Of a stretch of DNA of 53,279 nt, positions 15,963 to 26,064 are shown in pieces. The DNA is taken from the NCBI RefSeq assembly GCF_009193175.1, contig NZ_VUKE01000025.1:1-53279 (forward strand), in the 5' to 3' direction. Every line of letters begins with the position of its first letter. The stretch's first letter is position 1. The position numbers and the translations under genes are program-made. Origin of the DNA: Georgenia ruanii. GTDB lineage: Bacteria > Actinomycetota > Actinomycetes > Actinomycetales > Actinomycetaceae. The notes under the pieces were generated by a model that searched no databases, was not told the origin of the DNA, and saw only the letters and a program-made list of their open reading frames with translations.

Positions 15963-18592
15963 CAGCTGCGCAGGACGGCGCCGACCCGCTGGCCGGCGAC
16001 CTTGACGATCCGGGTGCGCACGGCGGCGGTCTCCTCCGCCGTGAGCGTGTGGTCGGCGGCGCGCAGGCGCAGCGCGAAGGCCAGGGACTTCTTGCCCGCG
16101 CCCAGCTGCTCGCCGGTGAAGACGTCGAAGAGGCGGACCTCCTCGGCCAGCTCGCCGGCGCCCTCTCGGACCGCGGCGAGCACCTCCCCCGCGGGCACGG
16201 CGGCGTCGACGACCAGCGCCACGTCCTCCTTGGCCGGCGGGAAGGTCGAGACGGGGGCGACCTGCAGCGGCTCGTCCGGGCTCGCGGCGAGCACCGCGTC
16301 GAGGTCGACCTCGAAGGCGACCGTGCGGGCGGGCAGCTCGAGCGCCTCGCACGCCGTGGGGTGCAGCTCGCCGGCGTGGCCGACGACCCGCTCCCCGTCG
16401 CCGGGCAGCACCAGCTCGGCGCACCGCCCGGGGTGCCACGGCTCCTGGGCACCGGCGCGCACGCCCAGGTCCACCCCGACCGTGCGGGCGACCACCCGGG
16501 CGGCCTCGACGGCGTCGGCCCAGTCGGCGGGACGGCCCGGGCCCCACACGCCGTCGGGCACCCGCGGGCCGGCCAGGACGCCGGCGACGTGGCGCGGCTG
16601 GGCCGGGACCGCGGCGCGCAGGGCGGCGAGCTCCGCGTCGGTCGGGCGCCGGTCCACGCCCGGTCCCTGCCCGGCCACCAGCCCGTCGGGCCGGGTGACC
16701 AGGCCGATCTCGAAGACGCCCAGCTCGGCGGCGCCGCGGCTGACGTTGCGCCGGGCGGTGTCCAGCAGGGTGTCGAGCAGGGAGGTGCGCAGCGCCGGGG
16801 CGTCGTCGGCCAGCGGGTTGACCAGCCGCAACGCGCGGCGGCGCGGGTCCTCGGCCGGCAGGCCCATCTTGTCGTGGACGTCGCCGATGAAGGGGTAGGA
16901 CAGCACCTGGGTCAGGCCGTGCTCGGCGAGCGCCCGGGCCACGTCGCGGCGCTGGCGCTGGGCGGTGGTCAGGCCGTGCCCGGCCGGGGCGGTGGGCAGG
17001 ACGGAGGGGATCTCGTCGTAGCCGGCCAGGCGGGCCACCTCCTCGACCAGGTGGGCCGGCCCGACGAGGTCGGGACGCCAGGTGGGCGGGGTGACGGCGA
17101 GGGCGGCGGTGGCGTCGTCGGCGCCGTCGTCGTCGGCGGTGGTGGCCGGGTCGGCGGCCGGGGCGACGGCGCAGCCGATCTGGCGCAGGAGGTCGAGGAC
17201 CTGCTCGCGCGGGTAGGCCACGCCGACCAGGCGGGTGGCCTCGGCCGGGTCGAAGACGATCGGCGCGGGCGCCGTGGTGGTGTCCAGGTCCGAGACGGCC
17301 GGGTCCGCCGTGCCGCCGCCGTGCGCGACGAGCAGGTCGACCACCCGCTGGGCGGCGACGGCCTGCAGGGCGGTGTCCACCCCGCGCTCGAAGCGCTTGG
17401 CGGCCTCGGTGGGCAGCTTGTGGCGCCGGGCGGTGCGGGCGACGGAGACGGGGTCGAAGTGGGCGGCCTCGATCAGGACGTCGGTGGTCGTGGCGGAGAC
17501 CTCGGTGTCGGCCCCGCCCATGACGCCGGCCAGGCCGAGCACGCGGGCGCCGCGGGCGCCGCCGGGCGAGTCGGTGATGAGGAGGTCCTCGGGGTCGAGG
17601 CGGCGCTCGGCGTCGTCGAGGGTGGTCAGCGTCTCCCCGGCGACGGCCCGGCGCACGACGATCGGGCCGGCCACCTTGGCCAGGTCGTAGGCGTGCAGCG
17701 GCTGGCCGAGGTCGAGCATGACGTAGTTCGTCACGTCCACGGCGAGGGAGATCGGCCGCATGCCGGCCTGGACGAGCCGCTCCTGCAGCCACTCCGGCGA
17801 CGGGGCGGCCGGGTCGACGCCGCGCACGACGCGGGTGACGAACCGGTCGCAGCCGGGGACGCGGTTGAGCGGGGCGGCGTCGTCGACCTCGACGGGGAAG
17901 CCGTCCGGCGTCGCCGCCGGCACGCCCCCGCCCGGGAGGTTCTCTGGCAGGCCGGGGTCGGTGAACGCGGCGCCGGTGGCGTGGGAGTACTCCCGGGCCA
18001 CGCCGCGCATGGCGAAGCAGTAGCCCCGGTCGGGGGTGACGTTGATCTCGAGGACCTCGGTGCCCAGGCCGAGCAGGCCGAGGGCGTCGGTGCCGGGCGC
18101 GGGGACCGCGTCGGCGCCGAGCATCCGCTCGAGGACGATGATCCCGGAGTGGTCCTCGCCGATGCCGAGCTCGCGGGCCGAGCAGATCATGCCGTCGGAG
18201 ACGTGCCCGTAGGTCTTGCGCGAGGCGATGGGGAACGGCCCGGGCAGGACGGCGCCGGGCAGGGCGACGACGACGTGGTCGCCCTCGGCGAAGTTGTGCG
18301 CGCCGCAGATGATGCCGCGGCTGGGCAGGTGCGACGGCTCCTTCCCGGTGCCGGGGGCGTCGTTGTGCGCCCCGACGTCGACGCGGCAGTAGTTGATCGT
18401 CTTGCCGTTCTTCTGCTCCTCCTTGGCCACGGTGAGCACGCGGCCGACGACGAGCGGGCCGGTCACCTGCGGCGGGACGATGCGCTCCTCCTCCAGGCCG
18501 ACCCGGACCAGGGCGGCGGCGAGGTCGGCGGCGGTGGTGCCGGCGGGCACCGCGGTGTGCTCGGCGAGCCAGGTCAGCGGGACGTACGGCAT
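15962..18592 (-). CDS. pheT: Phenylalanyl-tRNA synthetase beta chain
   Basis: An 876-residue beta subunit, somewhat longer than the usual 790-850. The N-terminal EMAP/tRNA-binding domain (VGRVLTVAKEEQKNGKTIN) is followed by B3/B4 editing and B5 domains, the catalytic-like core (AELGVFEIG), and the C-terminal FDX-ACB anticodon-binding domain (VSTFPPAKEDVALVVD). Insertions of Asp/Ala-rich residues near 490-500 account for part of the extra length. Its start lies one base from the pheS stop, so the subunits are coupled. Confidence 0.97.
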   Translation of the reverse strand: MPYVPLTWLAEHTAVPAGTTAADLAAALVRVGLEEERIVPPQVTGPLVVGRVLTVAKEEQKNGKTINYCRVDVGAHNDAPGTGKEPSHLPSRGIICGAHNFAEGDHVVVALPGAVLPGPFPIASRKTYGHVSDGMICSARELGIGEDHSGIIVLERMLGADAVPAPGTDALGLLGLGTEVLEINVTPDRGYCFAMRGVAREYSHATGAAFTDPGLPENLPGGGVPAATPDGFPVEVDDAAPLNRVPGCDRFVTRVVRGVDPAAPSPEWLQERLVQAGMRPISLAVDVTNYVMLDLGQPLHAYDLAKVAGPIVVRRAVAGETLTTLDDAERRLDPEDLLITDSPGGARGARVLGLAGVMGGADTEVSATTTDVLIEAAHFDPVSVARTARRHKLPTEAAKRFERGVDTALQAVAAQRVVDLLVAHGGGTADPAVSDLDTTTAPAPIVFDPAEATRLVGVAYPREQVLDLLRQIGCAVAPAADPATTADDDGADDATAALAVTPPTWRPDLVGPAHLVEEVARLAGYDEIPSVLPTAPAGHGLTTAQRQRRDVARALAEHGLTQVLSYPFIGDVHDKMGLPAEDPRRRALRLVNPLADDAPALRTSLLDTLLDTARRNVSRGAAELGVFEIGLVTRPDGLVAGQGPGVDRRPTDAELAALRAAVPAQPRHVAGVLAGPRVPDGVWGPGRPADWADAVEAARVVARTVGVDLGVRAGAQEPWHPGRCAELVLPGDGERVVGHAGELHPTACEALELPARTVAFEVDLDAVLAASPDEPLQVAPVSTFPPAKEDVALVVDAAVPAGEVLAAVREGAGELAEEVRLFDVFTGEQLGAGKKSLAFALRLRAADHTLTAEETAAVRTRIVKVAGQRVGAVLRS

Positions 18593-18593
18593 G

Positions 18594-19721
<1,128 letters not shown>

Positions 19722-19723
19722 TC

Positions 19724-19729
19724 AGTCTA
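19724..19729 (-). promoter_or_regulatory. Probable -10 of the pheS promoter
   Basis: TAGACT on the minus strand matches the actinobacterial -10 form TANNNT and implies a leader of roughly 65 nt ending in the GGAAGG ribosome site. No convincing -35 was found at 16-19 bp. Confidence 0.45.
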
Positions 19730-19767
19730 GTAACAGCGCCCGCCCGGGCAGGTCTCAGCGCGCGTGG

Positions 19768-19790
19768 ACCGGGCCCTGGGCGGGCCCGGT
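19768..19790 (-). terminator. Hairpin after the VOC gene
   Basis: A 9-bp perfect stem (accgggccc and gggcccggt) with loop tgggc lies 60 bp beyond the VOC stop and before the pheS promoter. No U tract follows. Confidence 0.45.
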
Positions 19791-19849
19791 AAATCGCCGG
19801 GAAACGGCGGTCACGACGCGGAGCACGCGGTCATCGTCTCACACGCGGC

Positions 19850-20377
19850 TCAGCCGGTCGGCTCGGCGGTGGTCGGACCGCCCTCCTGCGCCCCGCCGCC
19901 CTGGGCGGCATCGAGCTCCTCCGCCGGGGTCATCGGCTGGCCGCCCGGCTGCCGGCCCGCCTGCCCGGTGGCCGTGGACGCCTCCTGCCCCCGAGCCCGG
20001 GCGGTCTGCCACAGCCCGACGACGTTGCCCTCCGGGTCGCGGAAGTACGCGGCGAAGCCCATGTCGCCCACCGGCTGCCGACCGAGGACCGTCTGTCCGC
20101 CCAGCGCACCGATCGTCTCGAGGGCGGCGTCGATGTCCTCGACGTCCACGGTGACCACGGGCGAGGTGATCTCCCCCTGGCGCTGCATCATCCCGCCGCC
20201 GATGTAGCCCGGCTCGGTGGGCATCCCGCCGCCCTCGGGCGTGGGGCCGGTGGTGACCATGTGGTAGCTCAGCTCGGGCAGGTCCTGGATCTGCCAGCCG
20301 AAGGCCTCGCGGTAGAAGCGCCGGGCACGCTCGGCGTCGTCGAACGGGATCTCGAAGTGCACCACGCGTCCAGACAT
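19850..20377 (-). CDS. VOC (glyoxalase/bleomycin-resistance fold) protein
   Basis: A 175-residue protein whose first 125 residues form a VOC domain: VVHFEIPFDDAERARRFY, FGWQI, and the closing FRDPEGNVVGLWQ. The last 45 residues are Gly/Gln/Ala-rich and probably disordered. VOC proteins include lyases, dioxygenases and binding proteins; substrate is unknown here. The start ATG follows GAGGAGAGGTC. It stands alone between hairpins, with thpR upstream across a 110-bp gap that holds the palindrome gcgcccgcgggcgc (20415-20428). Confidence 0.82.
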   Translation of the reverse strand: MSGRVVHFEIPFDDAERARRFYREAFGWQIQDLPELSYHMVTTGPTPEGGGMPTEPGYIGGGMMQRQGEITSPVVTVDVEDIDAALETIGALGGQTVLGRQPVGDMGFAAYFRDPEGNVVGLWQTARARGQEASTATGQAGRQPGGQPMTPAEELDAAQGGGAQEGGPTTAEPTG

Positions 20378-20487
20378 GACCTCTCCTCGCGTCGAGGGGC
20401 GTCGGTGCGGCGGTGCGCCCGCGGGCGCCGGGGCCGCGGTGCGCCCGGGCGGGCCAGCCTAGGGCAGGCGGGCGGGACGCGGAAGGG

Positions 20488-21108
20488 TCAGCCGCCGCCG
20501 AGGGGGAAGCGGTCGACCACCTCGTAGAGCGGGCCGCCGCTCCTCCCGGCCCCCGGCCGGGAGGAGACGAGGTCGGCGGTGCCGGCCGTCCATGGCGGCC
20601 CGGCGTACACCGAGAGCGCGTGGGCGCGGCCGGCCAGCTCGTCCGGCTCCGGACGGCGCGCGCTGAGCCGGGCCAGGGTGACGTGCGCGCGGTGCCGGTC
20701 GCGCCGCTCGACGCGGGCGAAGTGCTCACCGACGTCCTCGCAGGCGGACATGAGGGTGACGAGCCCGTCCGGCTCGCCGCGGCCGGGACCGGGCGGGGCC
20801 GCGTCGTCGGGGCGCTGCTGCTGCACCCCGATCCACAGGGTGCGCCGGGAGAAGACCCCGGCGCCGCGCAGCTGCAGCCGCAGCGGGGCGAAGCCGGCCA
20901 GCGCCCGGGCGAGCTCGCCGCGCAGCTCCGGCACCACCCCCTCGGGCACCTCGCCGTAGAAGGCCAGGGTGATGTGCCGCTGCTCGAGCGGCACCCAGCG
21001 CAGCGGGTGCGGGCCGGGGCGCCCCTCGTCCCCGAGAAGGGCGGCGGTGGCGAGGTCCAGGTGGCGCTGGACGTCGTCCGGCAGGGCGAGCGCGACGAAG
21101 AGCCTCAT
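20488..21108 (-). CDS. thpR: RNA 2',3'-cyclic phosphodiesterase (2H family)
   Basis: A 206-residue 2H phosphoesterase, formerly called 2'-5' RNA ligase. It has the two diagnostic HxTx motifs, HITL (near 46) and HVTL (near 142), and opens with MRLFVALALPDDV as ThpR proteins do. It is expected to open 2',3'-cyclic phosphates on RNA ends. The start has CACGAT 6 nt upstream, suggesting leaderless translation. A Gly/Arg-rich loop near 170-195 is unremarkable. Confidence 0.88.
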   Translation of the reverse strand: MRLFVALALPDDVQRHLDLATAALLGDEGRPGPHPLRWVPLEQRHITLAFYGEVPEGVVPELRGELARALAGFAPLRLQLRGAGVFSRRTLWIGVQQQRPDDAAPPGPGRGEPDGLVTLMSACEDVGEHFARVERRDRHRAHVTLARLSARRPEPDELAGRAHALSVYAGPPWTAGTADLVSSRPGAGRSGGPLYEVVDRFPLGGG

Positions 21109-21132
21109 CGCCTCATCGTGGCACCGCGGCGC

Positions 21133-21378
21133 TCAGCAGACCCGGGGCTGGGCCGGGGCGGCGACGTCGGCGAGGTGGGCCAGCGCCGCGGCGAGGGCGG
21201 CCACGAGCTCCCCGGCCTCCTCGGCCCGCAGCCGCACGGTCGCGACGCACTCGTCCGCGCGCCACATGCTGAGCACGACCATCCCGGCGTCGTCGTGGGT
21301 GCTCACGCGCACCCCGCGCCCGCCGCCCCGCGGATCCTCGATCCAGCGGGCGTGCGACGCGAGCGGGACGACGCGCAT
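21133..21378 (-). CDS. Small conserved hypothetical protein
   Basis: An 81-residue protein with no recognised function. It has an RGGGRGVRVSTH segment, then a WRADECVATVRLRAEEAGELV segment (kept short here) that looks like alternating strand and helix, resembling small actinobacterial proteins of unknown role. The ATG at 21378 is preferred; an upstream start would run into the CBS promoter. It sits just upstream of thpR and divergent from the CBS gene. Could be a real gene by codon pattern; confidence moderate. Confidence 0.6.
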   Translation of the reverse strand: MRVVPLASHARWIEDPRGGGRGVRVSTHDDAGMVVLSMWRADECVATVRLRAEEAGELVAALAAALAHLADVAAPAQPRVC

Positions 21379-21424
21379 GGCGCGGATGATCCTCCGCGGG
21401 CGGGCTGTCGTCAACGCCCCAGTA

Positions 21425-21453
21425 GTGACGTCCCTCACACCGTGCGGTACAGT
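21425..21453 (+). promoter_or_regulatory. Leaderless promoter of the CBS-domain gene
   Basis: A -35 GTGACG (21425-21430) is followed after 17 bp by -10 TACAGT (21448-21453), and the ATG begins 6 bases after the -10. Transcription should start at or next to the ATG, and there is no Shine-Dalgarno site. Confidence 0.7.
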
Positions 21454-21458
21454 TCGGC

Positions 21459-21902
21459 ATGCGTATCTCAGACGTTCTTCGGCGCAAAGGCGCGACCGTG
21501 ACCACCATCCGCGGCGACGCCACGGTCGCCGAGGTCGTCGAGCTGCTGGTGGTCCACCGCATCGGCGCGGTCGTCGTCTCCGACGACGGCGCCCGGGTGG
21601 ACGGGATCGTCAGCGAGCGGGACATCGTCACCCGGCTGCACGGGCGCGGGGCCGCGCCGGGCGAGGTCCGCGTCCGGGACGTCATGAGCACCGACGTGAT
21701 CACCTGCGGCCTGGAGGACGACCTCGAGGCCCTCGCCCGCACGATGACCGACCGGCGGGTGCGGCACCTGCCGGTGATCGCCGACGGGCGCCTGGCCGGC
21801 ATCGTCAGCATCGGCGACGTCGTCAAGCAGCGGCTCGACGAGCTGCAGGACGAGCGCGACGAGCTGTTCAAGTACGTCCAGCAGGGCCGCCCGGCGACCT
21901 GA
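21459..21902 (+). CDS. CBS-domain pair protein
   Basis: A 147-residue protein consisting of two CBS motifs (about 8-62 and 72-130), each with the typical RIGAVVVSDDGARVDGIVSE or RRVRHLPVIADGRLAGIVS pattern. A paired CBS module binds adenosine nucleotides and usually senses energy state. Stand-alone CBS proteins like this are common in actinobacteria and lack an assigned partner. The C-terminus (LDELQDERDELFKYVQ) is a short helix. pfkB follows 28 bp downstream. Confidence 0.88.
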   Translation: MRISDVLRRKGATVTTIRGDATVAEVVELLVVHRIGAVVVSDDGARVDGIVSERDIVTRLHGRGAAPGEVRVRDVMSTDVITCGLEDDLEALARTMTDRRVRHLPVIADGRLAGIVSIGDVVKQRLDELQDERDELFKYVQQGRPAT

Positions 21903-21930
21903 CCCCGGCCGCCCGTGCCACGATCGGCGC

Positions 21931-22791
21931 ATGGCCGGAGTCGTGTGCTGCGGGTTGATCACCCTCGACGTCACCCAGGTCGTCGACCGCCTGCCCGGCC
22001 CGGACGAGAAGGTCGTCGCCCGCTCCCTCGCGGTGGAGGTGGGCGGGCCCGCCGCGAACGCCGCCCGCACCGCCGCCGCCCTCGGCAGGGACGTCGCCCT
22101 GGTGACGGCGCTGGGTCCCGGGCCCGTCGCCGACCTCGTGCGCGCCCAGCTCGCGCCCGCCGGCGTGGGCGTGGTCGACGTCGCCACCGGCGCCGCGGGT
22201 CCGGCGCTGTCCACCGTGCTGGTCACCGCGGGCACCGGCGAGCGGGCGGTGGTCTCGACCAACGCCGTCGGGCGCCCCACCGCGCCGCCCCCGCCGGGCG
22301 TGCTCGACGGCGCGGGCGCGCTGCTCGTCGACGGCCACCTCCTGCCCGCCCAGGTGGCGCTGGCCGCGCAGGCCCGGGCGCGCGGCGTCGTCGTCCTGCT
22401 CGACGGCGGGTCGTGGAAGCCGGGGCTGGAGGAGCTGCTCGCGCACGTGGACCTCGCCGTGGTGTCCGCGGACTTCGTCGTGCCCGCCGGACTCGGCGGA
22501 ACCGGGGACGTGCTGGCGGCGGCGGCCGGGCTCGGACCCGGCCTGGTCGCCCAGACCCACGGCGCGGGGCCGGTGGCGGTCCTGGACGAGGGCCGCCGGT
22601 ACGCCCTCGACGTGCCGGCGGTGCCGGCGGGCGAGGTCGTCGACTCCCTCGGCGCGGGCGACGTCCTGCACGGGGCGGTCGCGGTTCACCTGGCCGGCGG
22701 GGCGTCGTGGCGCGATGCGCTGGCACGCGGGACAGAGGTGGCGAGCCGCTCGGTGCGCTTCGCCGGCGCGCTGGGCTGGGCGGCTAGCTGA
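21931..22791 (+). CDS. PfkB-family carbohydrate kinase
   Basis: A 286-residue ribokinase-like kinase. The N-terminal GGPAANAARTAAALG matches PfkB signature 1, and the C-terminal DSLGAGDVLHGAVAVH matches signature 2 with the catalytic Asp of GAGD. The family phosphorylates sugars or nucleosides; the substrate is not evident. It is on the short side for PfkB. CACGAT lies 6 nt before the ATG, so it may have its own leaderless promoter. Its last 8 bases overlap the convergent kinase gene. Confidence 0.85.
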   Translation: MAGVVCCGLITLDVTQVVDRLPGPDEKVVARSLAVEVGGPAANAARTAAALGRDVALVTALGPGPVADLVRAQLAPAGVGVVDVATGAAGPALSTVLVTAGTGERAVVSTNAVGRPTAPPPPGVLDGAGALLVDGHLLPAQVALAAQARARGVVVLLDGGSWKPGLEELLAHVDLAVVSADFVVPAGLGGTGDVLAAAAGLGPGLVAQTHGAGPVAVLDEGRRYALDVPAVPAGEVVDSLGAGDVLHGAVAVHLAGGASWRDALARGTEVASRSVRFAGALGWAAS

Positions 22792-23473
22792 CCCCGGTGT
22801 GCCAGCGCACGACCACGTCGGCGCGCTCCCGCGTGGTGGCGATGAGCCGGGCGTTGCGCTCGTCCGAGCCCTCGGCGAACGCGCGGGCGGCCTCGGGGCT
22901 GCGCCCGTGGGCCACGTGGCGGGCGAGCAGGCGCGCGCGCCGGTCGCCGTCGTCGGCCTCGACGAACCAGGTCTCGTCGAGCAGGGCGCGCAGGCGGTGC
23001 CACGGCTCGTCCGCGAGCAGGAGGTAGTTGCCCTCGGTGAGCACCACCGGGGTGGTGGCCACGACGGGCACGGCGCTGCCGACGGGGTTCTCCAGGTGCC
23101 GGTCGAACAGCGGGGCGTACACCGTGGGCGAGTCCGGGCGCTGCACCCGGATGCGGCGCACCAGCGCCACGTACCCCTCGGCGTCGAAGGTGTCCGGCGC
23201 GCCCTTGCGGGCGGCCCGGCCGAGGCGCTCGAGCTCGGCCTGGGCGAGGTGGAAGCCGTCCATCCCGACGACGGCGCAATCGGTGCCGGCCGCGCGCAGG
23301 GCGGTGGCGAGCAGGTCGGCGACGGTGGACTTCCCGGCGCCCGGGGCGCCCACGAGGCCGATCAGCGCCCGGCCGCCCCGCGCCAGGCCGCCACGCTCGC
23401 GCACCGCCGCGACGCGCGCGAGCAGCGCCGCGAGGTCGTGGGGGGCGGCCTCGAGCGCGACCGGCTCAGCCAC
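22784..23473 (-). CDS. P-loop nucleoside/nucleotide-type kinase (FrcK/uridine-kinase-like)
   Basis: A 229-residue kinase with Walker A GAPGAGKST near residue 42, VVGMDGFHLAQAEL after it (the uridine-kinase-like DGFH motif), and VVLTEGNYLLL. This pattern matches the YggC/FrcK-type nucleoside-kinase-like family, often linked to sugar metabolism. The GTG start at 23473 overlaps the methyltransferase stop by 8 bases, so they are one transcript. Lying tail to tail with PfkB suggests, weakly, a shared sugar or nucleoside role. Confidence 0.83.
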   Translation of the reverse strand: MAEPVALEAAPHDLAALLARVAAVRERGGLARGGRALIGLVGAPGAGKSTVADLLATALRAAGTDCAVVGMDGFHLAQAELERLGRAARKGAPDTFDAEGYVALVRRIRVQRPDSPTVYAPLFDRHLENPVGSAVPVVATTPVVLTEGNYLLLADEPWHRLRALLDETWFVEADDGDRRARLLARHVAHGRSPEAARAFAEGSDERNARLIATTRERADVVVRWHTGVS

Positions 23474-24407
23474 GCCCGTCCCCGCGGCGCTGCGCGCGGG
23501 CCGAGGCGTACAGGCACAGGGTCGCCGCGGTGGCCAGGTTCAGCGACTCGGCCAGGCCGTGGATGGGCACGCGCACGACGGCGTCGCAGGCGTCCCGCTC
23601 GGCCGGGGCGAGCCCGTGCGCCTCGTTGCCGAACACCCACACGGTGGGCGCGGCCAGGTCCGGGGCGAGCAGCTCCGTGGCGGCCAGGGCGTCGTCCCAG
23701 GTGGTGGCGGCGCCGATGGCCGCGGAGTGGGCACGGTCCTGCAGCTCGTCGAGGTCCCACTCCCCCGCGGCGTCGGCGGCGAGGACCGTGGGGGCGGCGC
23801 CGGCGGCGGCGCCACGGGCGCGCAGCTCCGCGAGCGTGGCGTCCAGCGGGGCGCCGGTGACGACGGGCAGGTGGAACAGCGACCCGGCGGTGGAGCGCAC
23901 GACCTTGGGGTTGAGCGCCTCCACGCTGCCCGCGGTGAGCACGACGGCGTCGGCGCCGGCGGCGTCGGCGGCGCGGATGACGGTGCCCGCGTTGCCCGGG
24001 TCGGCGACCCCGGCCAGGACGGCCACGAGGCGGGGCGCGGCGCCCTCGACGGCGGCGAGGTCCTCGAGGGTGGCGGAGGTGGTGGCGCCGGCGGCGTCGA
24101 GGACGGCGAGGACGCCCTGGGCGTCCTCGCTCATCGCGTCCAGGACGTCGGCGGTGGCGGTGTGCAGGTGGAGCCGGGCGGCGCGGGCGGCGGCGACGAT
24201 CTCCGGGTGCCGGTCGGCCGCGGCTGGGGTGAGGTAGACGTCGCGCACCTGGCGCGCGGCGTGGACGACGGCCTCGCGCACGCCCTGGGGGCCCTCGACG
24301 AGGAACTGCCCGTGCCGTCGACGCGCCGAGCGCCTGGACAGCCCGCCGACCCGTCGCACCCGCTCGGCGCGGGGGTTGGTCAGCTGGGCGTCCAGGCGCT
24401 CGGTCAT
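23466..24407 (-). CDS. SpoU/TrmH-family RNA 2'-O-methyltransferase
   Basis: A 313-residue SAM-dependent methyltransferase with the deep-knot SpoU fold: N-terminal substrate domain, then GVADPGNAGTVIRAADAAG (motif 1), FGNEAHGL (motif 2) and PIHGLAESLNLATAATLCLY (motif 3). It should methylate a ribose in rRNA or tRNA; position 23S rRNA is likely from context because it follows rplT, as a similar tsnR-type gene does in mycobacteria. ATG at 24407. It heads the kinase gene. Confidence 0.9.
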   Translation of the reverse strand: MTERLDAQLTNPRAERVRRVGGLSRRSARRRHGQFLVEGPQGVREAVVHAARQVRDVYLTPAAADRHPEIVAAARAARLHLHTATADVLDAMSEDAQGVLAVLDAAGATTSATLEDLAAVEGAAPRLVAVLAGVADPGNAGTVIRAADAAGADAVVLTAGSVEALNPKVVRSTAGSLFHLPVVTGAPLDATLAELRARGAAAGAAPTVLAADAAGEWDLDELQDRAHSAAIGAATTWDDALAATELLAPDLAAPTVWVFGNEAHGLAPAERDACDAVVRVPIHGLAESLNLATAATLCLYASARAQRRGDGRG

Positions 24408-24442
24408 GGGTGTTCCGCCGCTGGGGCGGACCTGAGTCCGGC

Positions 24443-24823
24443 TCAGGCGGCCGGGGCGTTGACGTCCGCGGGCAGCGCCTCGCGGGCGGTGGCGACGAGC
24501 GCGGCGAACGCGGCGCTGTCGGACACGGCCAGCTCGGCGAGCATGCGGCGGTCCACCTCGACACCCGCGGCGTGGAGGCCCTGGATGAAGCGGTTGTAGG
24601 TCATGCCCTCCGCGCGCACCGCGGCGTTGATGCGCTGGATCCACAGGCGACGGAAGTCGCCCTTGCGGGCCCGGCGGTCGCGGTAGGAGTAGGTCATCGA
24701 GTGGGTGACCTGCTCCTTCGCCTTGCGGTACAGGCGCGAGCGCTGGCCGCGGTAGCCGCTGGCGCGCTCGAGGGTCGTGCGGCGCTTCTTCTGGGCGTTG
24801 ACCGCCCGCTTGACGCGTGCCAC
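24443..24823 (-). CDS. rplT: 50S ribosomal protein L20
   Basis: A 126-residue L20, with the characteristic basic N-terminus ([20 protein letters not shown]), [16 protein letters not shown] and [23 protein letters not shown] start at 24823 after AAGGAG. Standard gene order infC-rpmI-rplT. L20 in other bacteria represses this operon by binding its leader; no such site was identified here. Confidence 0.98.
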   Translation of the reverse strand: MARVKRAVNAQKKRRTTLERASGYRGQRSRLYRKAKEQVTHSMTYSYRDRRARKGDFRRLWIQRINAAVRAEGMTYNRFIQGLHAAGVEVDRRMLAELAVSDSAAFAALVATAREALPADVNAPAA

Positions 24824-24852
24824 GTCAGTCTCCTTCTAGGTGGGGGGCGGCG

Positions 24853-25047
24853 TTACTTGCCGAGCAGCTTCTTGATCTTCTTGGTGTCGGCCGGGGCGAC
24901 GACCTGGTCCTGCGACAGGCGGCGGGTCCGCCGGCTCGACTTGTGCTCGAGCAGGTGGCGCTTGTTGGCCTGCTCGCGCATCAGCTTGCCGCTGCCGGTG
25001 GTCCGGAAGCGCTTCTTCGCACCGGAGTGCGTCTTCATCTTCGGCAT
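24853..25047 (-). CDS. rpmI: 50S ribosomal protein L35
   Basis: A 64-residue L35: [34 protein letters not shown] and a lysine-rich end. Starts with ATG at 25047. The 88-bp gap to infC contains a GC-rich foldback (ccccgg at 25091-25096 with ccgggg at 25108-25113) that might partly terminate or regulate. Confidence 0.98.
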   Translation of the reverse strand: MPKMKTHSGAKKRFRTTGSGKLMREQANKRHLLEHKSSRRTRRLSQDQVVAPADTKKIKKLLGK

Positions 25048-25135
25048 GTTCGTCCCTCGGTTGCTGCGCCGGCGGCACAGATCTCTCCTGCCCCGGGCCG
25101 GCGGGCGCCGGGGCGTCTTGCAGGTATGCGGTGCG

Positions 25136-25792
25136 CTAGGAGGCGGTGGGCTCGGCAGGCGCCGCGCCGCCGGCCGCGTCGGCCGGGGCCACGTCGGCGG
25201 CAGCCTCGTCGGCCGGGGCCGAGCCCTTCTTCTCCGCGCGCTCAGCCTCGCGCTTGCGGCGCTGCTCGTGCTTGGCCTCGGCCTTCTTCTTGTGCGGGCC
25301 GATGACCATGGTCATGTTGCGGCCGTCGAGGCGCGGCGCCGACTCCACCGAGCCGAGCTCGGCGACGTCGTCCGCCAGGCGCTGCAGCAGCCGCATGCCC
25401 ATCTCGGGGCGGGACTGCTCACGGCCCCGGAACATGATCATGACCTTGACCTTGTCGCCGCCCTTGAGGAACCGCACGACGTGACCCTTCTTGGTCTCGT
25501 AGTCGTGCGGGTCGATCTTCAGGCGGAAGCGGATCTCCTTGAGAACCGTGTTCGCCTGGTTGCGGCGGGCGTCGCGTGCCTTCATGGCCGACTCGTACTT
25601 GAACTTGCCGTAGTCCATGAGCTTCGCGACCGGCGGGTGCGCGTCGGGCGCGACCTCGACCAGGTCGAGGTCGGCCTCCTGCGCCAGGCGCAGGGCGTCC
25701 TCGACCCGGACCACGCCGACCTGCTCGCCGGCGGGGCCGACGAGACGCACCTCGGGAACGCGGATCCGATCGTTGATGCGGGGCTCGCTGAT
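25136..25792 (-). CDS. infC: Translation initiation factor IF-3, ATC start
   Basis: A 218-residue IF-3 that binds the 30S subunit and checks start codons. The N domain begins [18 protein letters not shown], the linker includes DYGKFKYE, and the C domain has the conserved [14 protein letters not shown] and [11 protein letters not shown] 45-residue Ala/Glu/Lys-rich tail (residues about 170-218) extends beyond typical IF-3. There is no ATG, GTG or TTG at the expected place: the codon at 25792 is ATC, preceded by AGAAGGAG with a 6-nt gap. Rare start codons are known to let IF-3 repress its own synthesis. Confidence 0.93.
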   Translation of the reverse strand: MSEPRINDRIRVPEVRLVGPAGEQVGVVRVEDALRLAQEADLDLVEVAPDAHPPVAKLMDYGKFKYESAMKARDARRNQANTVLKEIRFRLKIDPHDYETKKGHVVRFLKGGDKVKVMIMFRGREQSRPEMGMRLLQRLADDVAELGSVESAPRLDGRNMTMVIGPHKKKAEAKHEQRRKREAERAEKKGSAPADEAAADVAPADAAGGAAPAEPTAS

Positions 25793-26058
25793 GCTGTGCT
25801 CCTTCTGCCTCGTTCGTGCCCTCGACCCGCAGGGACGAAGAAGGCCTCCGCCGTGCGGTGCACGCGGAGGCCTCGAGGTCGGCGCGGGACGCCCGGCGGG
25901 CACCCGCGCGCAAGGGGTCGTGACCCCTTGCTGACCTGACCCGGCCTCTGCCCGCCTTTTCGGACGGTCGAGACCTAGGTGGGAGAATCTCCACTTGCAC
26001 ACCCGGATCGACCCGCGCATGGCGCAGCCCGACCCCGGTTGGTCGGTCTGCAACACTA
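25793..26058 (-). promoter_or_regulatory. Structured infC leader
   Basis: About 270 nt precede infC without a gene. From upstream to downstream it holds TAGTGT (26058-26053, a possible -10), the short palindrome ggagaatctcc (25982-25992), a 9-bp perfect hairpin caaggggtc/gaccccttg (25911-25930), and a 10-bp perfect hairpin aggcctccgc/gcggaggcct (25842-25873) whose loop holds a further gtgc/gcac stem. The last hairpin is followed by TTCTTCG and lies 50 nt upstream of the start codon, so it may attenuate transcription. No L20-type pseudoknot was established. Confidence 0.55.
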
Positions 26059-26064
26059 CCACGC

